Shown here one piece after another: positions 5,735 to 11,182 of a stretch of DNA of 11,182 nt. Positions within the stretch are counted from its first letter, which is position 1. Each line of letters opens with the position of its first letter. Source of the DNA: Kapaibacterium sp038202665 (GTDB lineage Bacteria; Bacteroidota; Ignavibacteria; Kapaibacteriales; Kapaibacteriaceae); contig JBBRES010000072.1 in assembly GCA_038202665.1 (NCBI GenBank), positions 1 to 11,182 of the forward strand, in the 5' to 3' direction. Position numbers and translations under genes: made by a program. The notes beneath the pieces were generated by a model that searched no databases, was not told where the DNA came from, and worked only from the letters and a program-made list of their open reading frames with translations.

Positions 5735-8700
5735 CTACTTGATGACGGAGATTGGTGCAAATGCCTGACCCAACGGACTTACAATCTTAGCATAGTACGT
5801 GCCTGCAGGATAGCCGGCCACGTTCCACTCTACGCTATTCCAACCAGTAGTTGGTGCAGGAACGTCCAATGTTGCAATCACTTTGCCAAGCACGTCAACA
5901 ATCTGTACCGAAGCTTGACTACGGTTTGTCTCACCACACGTGAAACGAATCGTCGTTCTGTCTTGCGCAGGATTCGGCACAATGCTCACAGTAATGTGAT
6001 TACTCTCTCCTGTTTGAACAAATGGAGCTTCTTCAATACCCGTTGTTATAGCAAGTGCATCTGTGGCGCAGCCACGTCTTCCTTGGTTATCAAATGCGAC
6101 AACAACAATCTGTTTCGTGGACTGCTCAACAACGTCAATCATGACCATTCTGTCTTCAGCAAACGCCGTTGCATAGAGAGAGTCCATCCCTTGTCCATCG
6201 CGTACATAGATAAGGAAGCCATTGACGAGACTTCCAGGAGCCATGCGCCACGAGACCGATGTTTGGCCAAGCTGATTCGAAAGGGCGCGAACTTCAACCG
6301 GAGATGGTACACCTGAACCGGCAGTCGAGATGCGCGTAGTTGAATACGTGCTTACAAGAGGCTGTCCAGATACGTTCCGCGTAGCATGCACGTAGTACGT
6401 GCACTCCGTCATTTCTGCAGGAAGTGTAAATGTGAAGGTGCCTGTTTGCTCCTTGGCTGTGCCAATAAACACACCATTGAATCCCGACTTGTCTGTATCA
6501 AGGAACAAGCGGACTTCATCTGATGGATTTGTGTGTGTTGTCGGATCCCATGTAACGGATATCACACGACTGTTCTCTGACGCGGCAATCGAGAACGGTG
6601 TGGCCGATCGATTCGCAATAATCTCAACTTCATCTCCTGCCTTCGGAGATGTAAGGGTTAGAATCCAATTGCCTGGAGTGGGATTGAGTACTGTCCACGC
6701 AGACATCTCCGAACCCGGAGTGCGGAAGAATTGTACCGTAGAGTCAGCTGATGTTGTTGAGTACACCGTACCGTTCGGTGCTGTGATGGAAGACACTGGT
6801 GCAGTTGTCGCGCCCGAGATCAGTACAATCAAACGCTCAATCGAATTGTCGACAACAATCGTGTCTATCGGCTTTGCTACACCCTGCGAAGACTCCGCAA
6901 GTTTTTGTGAAATGTGAATAGAGCCAAGAGTGTCGTGTCGGAACTTCAAGCCAACCGAATCCTTGTAGGAAAAGTCAACAGACATCCGGCCAAGCGAACG
7001 AACAAACGAAACAGGGTGCTGTGTAACATCAACCGTTGCGTTGATGCTAAAGCCATTGTCTTCATGCACGAGAACTGATGCGCTTGCCGTACCAAGCGTT
7101 TGCGGGATCAGCCCTGATAGCGTTAAGAAGCGTAGCAATGCTCCGGCTGCTGGAATGTTCAGAACATCGCCACCTGCTGCCGGTATGCGAATGAGACCAG
7201 TAACGGTTGCCGAAAGGCCAATCGTAGGATTCCAGAAGAAGGTCAGGTTGCCATTTGCAGAGAGGAAGTAGTCGTCTATGCCAAGGTGACCAATCTTGTA
7301 CGACCCTGTTACCCCAATCGAATTGTTGAGGTCTATTGATGCTGCGTGAATCCCTTCCATCTGCCATGGCTTCGCTGCCGAAAGTTTGGGAATCTTGATA
7401 AACTTTGCTCCGATTGCGCCAGTGAATATCAGCGGATGTCGGTATTCTACTGTGCCATCAAGTTCACAAATCACAGGTTCGCCAAACAATGTCTTCACCC
7501 ATTGTGCTCGATCGAGAACTGCTTGCTCCAACGAGTTAAGCGTTACAACTGCGCGAACAGCACGGCCATTTGCATTTGGATTAGACCATCCGCTTGTGGA
7601 CAAGGAAAGCGCCTTGAAACACAAAGGTGTTTGTGCAATTGGTTTGCATTCGCCAAGCTCAAGAGACGCCACTAAACTGTCGAAATGCAGCTTGTTGTCA
7701 GGATTCGCCGGATTGTTCTTGAACAGCACTCCACCACTCAAGGAGATTTCAGTTCCCTTCACAGGGAACGTAAACTTTCCGGCGAGACTATAGACTTCAT
7801 TGAGAAAGTCTGCATTCACGGCAAACTGATTCATACACACGGCGTGGGTTAGCGCAATTGCTTCTGCTTCAAAAGTGAGAGACTCCCATCCGGCGGTCGT
7901 AATAGCAACACCAACAGTAAGACCTTGGCGCTGATCATCAGGAACTACAAAGCCACCTGCAGAATCAGCAACAGCATCGCAGCCCACCTTGGCTTGTGCG
8001 ACGGTGATCTTGCCCTTTATCGACAGGCCCTTTGCATCCGCTCTGTTGATAATCTTGAACTCCTTAATGGACAGCTCAATGCCACCTGGCAGTTTTCTAC
8101 TAAGCCTCTTTGTTACTGAATCGGATCCGATAGCAAGTGAAATAATGCCATCGCAATCTGGAAGAGGGAAGCTTGTGTTATCGGTGATGTTGGTAAGATC
8201 TACGTCCACCGTTTCAGTTGCGGAGAAATGGACATTCGGAAGCACAATCTGTGCGCCATTGTCAACGAATACTTTGATTTGTCCAGCAGTAGTGTTGATG
8301 CGCATTGGTCCATCTACGCGTAGAATTCCACCAATCGTAACAGGGCCAGCAGACTTCAGAATTGGTGAGCCTGCTGAAACAGGTTTCCATTCTCGGCCTT
8401 CGCCTGCATCGAATTCGAGTACGTTGAGTCCTGCGCACGTGTAGTTCCAGAACCTACTGCCCCAATACACAGTAACCTTTGCTGTGTCGCTCTTCTTGAC
8501 ATCGGCCTTCTCGCCCACGAACGAAATCACATAGTTGCCAGAAGGTGTGCTTTTCGGGAATGAGAAGTCGTACACAAATGTGCCGCTCGCATTGGTAGTT
8601 CCCTTTTCCGTGTAGGCTGTCCCCGCTTCTTCCACCTTGTTGTTGACAAAAATCTTAACGTCTGGCAGCGCCGCCGTTCCACGTTTAGCATTCACGGTAA

Positions 8701-9253
8701 CGCGAAGTGTCGTGTCGTTCGTAAGCGTCGCAACAACGATGGAATCCTGCGGCGTAAGAGCGAGTGCAATCTTCTCGGCGCCAAGGTCGAACGCGCCATT
8801 ACGGATCCGATAGTTGATCTCTGACCCACTCACAGTTGATGAACACTTCCAGTTGAACGTTCCACCAATTTCCTTCTTCACCGAATCGTACTTCGTAATG
8901 TTGACATCATTAATGATGTGGTCGAAGCAGGCGCACTTCTCAGTAGTTGAAAAGTTTTCCCAATAGGTTGTTGTGCCGGTTGATGGGTCGTAGTTACCAA
9001 TTCCAGTGAAATTGGGAATCGTTATCTGAAGTCGTCTCGTGGGACGTGTTCGAAACGTCTCACGCAATTCAAACTGAATTGTCAACTGTCGGCCAACCAA
9101 CGTATACGTTGCCGAATCCGTGGTGTGCGTACTCAGCTTGAAAAGGTCGGTATCTCGCCAGACCTCCCACGTCGCGGAATTCTGCGTTAGAGCAGGCACA
9201 TATGTGATAGCAAAAAGTGCTACGGAAATAGCAACGCGTAGAATAGTTTTCAT
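5735..9253 (-). CDS. Very large secreted protein of unknown function with a T9SS sorting domain
   Basis: A 1172-residue protein with an N-terminal signal peptide (MKTILRVAISVALFAITYVPALTQ, cleavage near residue 24) and a C-terminal type IX secretion sorting domain of about 75 residues. That domain begins at VSIVPNPAQDRTTIRF and contains VDVLGKV and AGTYYAKI. It is therefore expected to cross the outer membrane and be released or anchored at the surface. Residues about 180-265 look like an Ig-like or carboxypeptidase-regulatory-like beta domain (LPDVKIFVNNK…NASGTFVYDF…SGNYVISFVG). A fibronectin type III-like domain precedes the sorting domain (SPVEVRALSN…SVSWRMAPGSLVNGFLIYVRDG…). The middle (about 320-830) is beta-rich, with scattered cysteines and repeated GxI.G/GxL.F patterns, and I do not recognise it. 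A CACFDHI cluster occurs near residue 107. ATG 9253 is chosen because the signal peptide starts there; the frame is open to 9367, but that segment translates repeat R4. No catalytic motif is visible, so adhesin, carrier or structural roles are all possible. Confidence 0.85.
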   Translation of the reverse strand: MKTILRVAISVALFAITYVPALTQNSATWEVWRDTDLFKLSTHTTDSATYTLVGRQLTIQFELRETFRTRPTRRLQITIPNFTGIGNYDPSTGTTTYWENFSTTEKCACFDHIINDVNITKYDSVKKEIGGTFNWKCSSTVSGSEINYRIRNGAFDLGAEKIALALTPQDSIVVATLTNDTTLRVTVNAKRGTAALPDVKIFVNNKVEEAGTAYTEKGTTNASGTFVYDFSFPKSTPSGNYVISFVGEKADVKKSDTAKVTVYWGSRFWNYTCAGLNVLEFDAGEGREWKPVSAGSPILKSAGPVTIGGILRVDGPMRINTTAGQIKVFVDNGAQIVLPNVHFSATETVDVDLTNITDNTSFPLPDCDGIISLAIGSDSVTKRLSRKLPGGIELSIKEFKIINRADAKGLSIKGKITVAQAKVGCDAVADSAGGFVVPDDQRQGLTVGVAITTAGWESLTFEAEAIALTHAVCMNQFAVNADFLNEVYSLAGKFTFPVKGTEISLSGGVLFKNNPANPDNKLHFDSLVASLELGECKPIAQTPLCFKALSLSTSGWSNPNANGRAVRAVVTLNSLEQAVLDRAQWVKTLFGEPVICELDGTVEYRHPLIFTGAIGAKFIKIPKLSAAKPWQMEGIHAASIDLNNSIGVTGSYKIGHLGIDDYFLSANGNLTFFWNPTIGLSATVTGLIRIPAAGGDVLNIPAAGALLRFLTLSGLIPQTLGTASASVLVHEDNGFSINATVDVTQHPVSFVRSLGRMSVDFSYKDSVGLKFRHDTLGSIHISQKLAESSQGVAKPIDTIVVDNSIERLIVLISGATTAPVSSITAPNGTVYSTTSADSTVQFFRTPGSEMSAWTVLNPTPGNWILTLTSPKAGDEVEIIANRSATPFSIAASENSRVISVTWDPTTHTNPSDEVRLFLDTDKSGFNGVFIGTAKEQTGTFTFTLPAEMTECTYYVHATRNVSGQPLVSTYSTTRISTAGSGVPSPVEVRALSNQLGQTSVSWRMAPGSLVNGFLIYVRDGQGMDSLYATAFAEDRMVMIDVVEQSTKQIVVVAFDNQGRRGCATDALAITTGIEEAPFVQTGESNHITVSIVPNPAQDRTTIRFTCGETNRSQASVQIVDVLGKVIATLDVPAPTTGWNSVEWNVAGYPAGTYYAKIVSPLGQAFAPISVIK

Positions 9254-9259
9254 GGTACA

Positions 9260-9346
9260 CCCAAAAATGTTGAGCCCAAAATAAAGAAACCCTGAGCTCC
9301 AATCCTTCCCGGCAGCCTCCCGGCAGCTGCCGGGAAGGATTTTGGG
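9260..9346. promoter_or_regulatory. Divergent intergenic region with mirrored ATTTTGGG motifs around R4
   Basis: The 105 bp between the large secreted protein and the GH5 gene contain CCCAAAAAT (9260-9268) and CCCAAAAT (9275-9282), then R4, then ATTTTGGG (9339-9346) in the opposite orientation. Read toward either gene, ATTTTGGG lies shortly before the start codon (21 nt before ATG 9253, 12 nt before ATG 9359). Its TTTTG core resembles the end of the TAnnTTTG box (TTATTTTG toward the minus gene, GGATTTTG toward the plus gene), but neither is a full match. A shared divergent promoter or operator is a reasonable inference. Confidence 0.3.
9305..9337. repeat. Repeat R4: three 11-bp units, two-ended, in a divergent promoter region
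   Basis: Left cap CTTCCCGGCAG, one CCTCCCGGCAG unit, right cap CTGCCGGGAAG; this is the exact reverse complement of R2. The last two units form a perfect inverted pair (CCCGGCAG against CTGCCGGG). It lies 51 bp upstream of the large T9SS gene and only 21 bp upstream of the GH5 start, so here the element cannot serve simply as a gene-end terminator. Left flank TCCAATC is shared with R3. Confidence 0.95.
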
Positions 9347-9358
9347 TATGTTGCGGAC

Positions 9359-10675
9359 ATGAAGCACTGCATCCTCCTTCTCGTCTGCCTCTTGGGCATG
9401 TCCGGCAACGCACTGGCCCAGCCATCACCGCGGTTGTTGCGCGTAAACGGACGGTATCTCGTAACACCATGTGCAGACACGGTCATGCTGCGCGGTGTGA
9501 ATAAGATGGTGATCTGGACTGGCGACCTCGACCTTCGAAAGCGCTCCTACGCAGAGATCAAAAAGACCGGCGCTAACTGCGTTCGCATCGTGTGGTTGGC
9601 GCAGCCCGGACAGTTCGAGGCCGATGCTACTCCGGAAGGACTCGACCGCACCATCCAAGACGCCATCGATGCCGGACTCATCCCTATCGTTGAACTTCAC
9701 GACGCAACAGGCGATTGGTCGAAGCTCTCCATGGTTGTCGATTACTGGGTTCGCCCGGACGTTGTTGCTATCATCGCAAAGCACGAACCGTACCTGATCG
9801 TCAACATCGCCAACGAAGCAGGCGATGAAACCGTCACCGACGGGATGTACATCGCCGGCTATACATCCGCTATTCAACGCATGCGCGCCGCTGGAATTCA
9901 AACGCCACTTCTTATTGATGCAGCAGACTGGGGCAAGAACCTCGAGCAACTTGTGCGCACAGCGCCAGCGCTTACGCAAACAGATCCGCAAAAGAACATC
10001 ATGTATAGCGTCCACATCTATTGGTCGACAACAGATGGCGCCGATGCCGGCTACATCGAACAACAATTCGCAGCGGCTGTTAACTCCGGCCTACCCTTCA
10101 TCGTTGGAGAATTCACCAACCTCTTCAACCGCAATGGCGCTTGCACCTATCCCACCGCCTATGAAGGCATCCTTGCATCGTGTGCAAAGCATCGTATCGG
10201 CTGGCTTGCGTGGGAGTGGGGTCCGGGTAACGAGTTCGCAGACGCATCGTGCGACGTGATGAACATGACCACCAACAGTATGTATGCAACGCTGAAGGAT
10301 GGTTGGGCGCGAGATGTAGCAGAGATGAGTCCCAATAGCATTAAGCAAACATCCGTCACGCCGCAATACATCATCAAGCACGGTGTGTGCACAGCTACGT
10401 CCGTTGCCGAGTTCGCACGTGGAGAAGAAACGATGGCAATCTATCCCAACCCATCAACCGGCTCTCTTTCCGCCTCCTACGCTCTCGTTGCGCCGGCAGA
10501 CATCCGCATAGACATCCTTAACACCATCGGCACTGTCATCTGGTCCGCCGAACGCACGCACTCCCAACCTGGCACCTACTCCGTCCCCATCGCGCTTTCG
10601 CAAAGTGGTATCTACTTCTGTCGCCTCAACTCTCCTTCCCAAACGCTCGTTCGCCAGGTGGTTGTAGGGCGGTAA
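9359..10675 (+). CDS. Secreted glycoside hydrolase family 5 enzyme, GH5_8-like endo-beta-1,4-mannanase, with T9SS tail
   Basis: Predicted to hydrolyse beta-1,4-mannan or a related beta-glucan outside the cell. A signal peptide (residues 1-20, ending NALA|Q) is followed by a GH5 barrel at about 25-320. Markers are RGVNKMVIW (45-53), TGANCVRIVW with R76, VELHDATGDW with H114, the acid/base glutamate E153 in NIANEAGD, SVHIYW with H219, the nucleophile E251 in FIVGEF, and the aromatic strand WLAWEWGPGN (282-291). The order and wording of these motifs recall bacterial mannanases of subfamily 8 more than cellulases; the exact substrate is inference. The C-terminal ~80 residues (IYPNPSTGSL…GIYFCRL…VVVGR) are a T9SS type A sorting domain. 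It diverges from the large T9SS protein, with R4 between. The start has no strong ribosome-binding site but begins the signal peptide. Confidence 0.9.
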   Translation: MKHCILLLVCLLGMSGNALAQPSPRLLRVNGRYLVTPCADTVMLRGVNKMVIWTGDLDLRKRSYAEIKKTGANCVRIVWLAQPGQFEADATPEGLDRTIQDAIDAGLIPIVELHDATGDWSKLSMVVDYWVRPDVVAIIAKHEPYLIVNIANEAGDETVTDGMYIAGYTSAIQRMRAAGIQTPLLIDAADWGKNLEQLVRTAPALTQTDPQKNIMYSVHIYWSTTDGADAGYIEQQFAAAVNSGLPFIVGEFTNLFNRNGACTYPTAYEGILASCAKHRIGWLAWEWGPGNEFADASCDVMNMTTNSMYATLKDGWARDVAEMSPNSIKQTSVTPQYIIKHGVCTATSVAEFARGEETMAIYPNPSTGSLSASYALVAPADIRIDILNTIGTVIWSAERTHSQPGTYSVPIALSQSGIYFCRLNSPSQTLVRQVVVGR

Positions 10676-10695
10676 GGAGGAATCCCATCAACTTC

Positions 10696-10739
10696 CTTCC
10701 CGGCAGCCTCCCGGCAGCCTCCCGGCAGCCTCCCGGCAG
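10696..10739 (+). repeat. Repeat R5: four 11-bp units, one-ended
   Basis: Cap CTTCCCGGCAG followed by three CCTCCCGGCAG units, all in one orientation and opposite to R1. There is no inverted cap on the right; the array ends directly into GGAAAGT, a flank shared with R3. It lies 20 bp after the GH5 stop and 10 bp before the stop of the convergent cyclase gene. A short T-run (TTTTT, 10747-10751) follows and could help end GH5 transcription. Confidence 0.95.
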
Positions 10740-10749
10740 GAAAGTGTTT

Positions 10750-11182
10750 TTAGGTGTGCTCCAACCAGTACGTCTGCATCTGGCCCTTGCCCTTTATGTC
10801 TACTGCACCTCGATGAACGAGAGTCGACATTATCGATGTGTCTACCGAAGGGCCGCCGTCAGAGTGCGGACGGCGCAGATTTGAAGCAAATGCTTCACTC
10901 ACCTGTATACGTCCAGGTTCTGATGTACTCTCCATACGAGATGCGATGTTTACGGTGTCGCCCCAGACGTCGTATTGCATGCGTTCCTTGCCGAGTACAC
11001 CCGCTACCACGGGACCACAATGAAGACCAATTCTGACCTTGATTTCGCCAACATCCTTTACCCAATCTGTATCTCCAAGATCTGGTGGCATCTTGATTTC
11101 TAAATCATCAAGTGCTTGTAATATTTCTAGCGCTGCTGAACTTGCATTTGTGGTGTGATGTTCGTCGCTTGGTTGCAGACCA
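10750..11182 (-). CDS. Class III adenylate cyclase, C-terminal part of catalytic domain (5' part outside window)
   Basis: Converts ATP to cyclic AMP and pyrophosphate. The visible 144 residues contain the hallmark VRIGLHCGPVVAGVLG followed by MQYDVWGDTVNIASRMES. The aspartate in QYDVWG is at the position that selects adenine, where guanylate cyclases carry cysteine; the Asn and Arg in VNIASR are the transition-state-stabilising pair. The metal-binding aspartates and any N-terminal sensor (GAF, PAS, CHASE, FHA or membrane regions are common) lie beyond the right edge. An inner ATG at 11091 is not the start: the frame stays open to the window edge with family-like sequence (ASSAALEILQALDDLEIK). 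It is convergent with the GH5 gene. Confidence 0.9.
   Translation of the reverse strand, partial: GLQPSDEHHTTNASSAALEILQALDDLEIKMPPDLGDTDWVKDVGEIKVRIGLHCGPVVAGVLGKERMQYDVWGDTVNIASRMESTSEPGRIQVSEAFASNLRRPHSDGGPSVDTSIMSTLVHRGAVDIKGKGQMQTYWLEHT

Noticed and set aside
9254..9367. Longer N-terminus for the large secreted protein
   Set aside because: The extra 38 codons translate repeat R4 and the promoter region and would bury the clear signal peptide that begins at ATG 9253.
9425..10066. 213-codon minus-strand open frame opposite the GH5 gene
   Set aside because: The plus strand encodes conserved GH5 catalytic motifs through the same bases; the antisense product resembles nothing.
10750..11182. 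Guanylate cyclase
   Set aside because: The base-selecting position in QYDVWG is aspartate, as in adenylate cyclases, not the cysteine of guanylate cyclases; the second selecting residue is outside the window.

Overview
The window looks like a chromosomal piece of a bacterium from the Bacteroidota/Chlorobiota (FCB) group. The main evidence is two secreted proteins ending in type IX secretion (T9SS) sorting domains of the 'YPNP…/VPNP…G.Y' kind. Supporting evidence is a TAnnTTTG-type -7 promoter box (TATGTTTG) upstream of the peroxiredoxin, generally weak Shine-Dalgarno sites, and a carotenoid desaturase. A Kapabacteria/Ignavibacteria-like origin would fit, but that placement is inference. There are no transposases, phage genes, tRNAs, rRNAs or CRISPR arrays, and no gene-free stretch longer than about 200 bases.

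Layout from left to right: the 5' part of a phytoene-desaturase-type gene (crtI-like, minus strand, cut by the left edge); divergently, a multi-pass membrane protein of the HGSNAT/YeiB-like acyltransferase group; an 11-bp tandem repeat (R1); a compact SAM-I-type riboswitch controlling metK; metK, followed immediately and in the same frame by an unrecognised small protein with a possible helix-turn-helix; repeat R2, which lies inside the 3' ends of two convergent reading frames; a GNAT acetyltransferase (minus); a divergent 1-Cys peroxiredoxin; repeat R3 and a strong hairpin; a very large secreted T9SS-substrate protein of unknown function (minus, 1172 aa); repeat R4 in a divergent promoter region; a secreted GH5 mannanase-like enzyme with a T9SS tail (plus); repeat R5; and the catalytic C-terminus of a class III adenylate cyclase (minus, cut by the right edge).

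The genes do not form one pathway: membrane/pigment functions, methionine/SAM metabolism, oxidative-stress defence, secreted polysaccharide degradation and cAMP signalling lie side by side. The unifying feature is a family of five GC-rich modular repeats built from 11-bp units. They sit at five of the gene boundaries, including convergent, co-oriented and divergent ones. They have capped ends and occur in one-ended and two-ended (palindromic) forms. This family, the P4-less S-box riboswitch whose P1 stem contains the metK ribosome-binding site, and the way repeat R2 is built in frame into two overlapping genes are the most interesting items.
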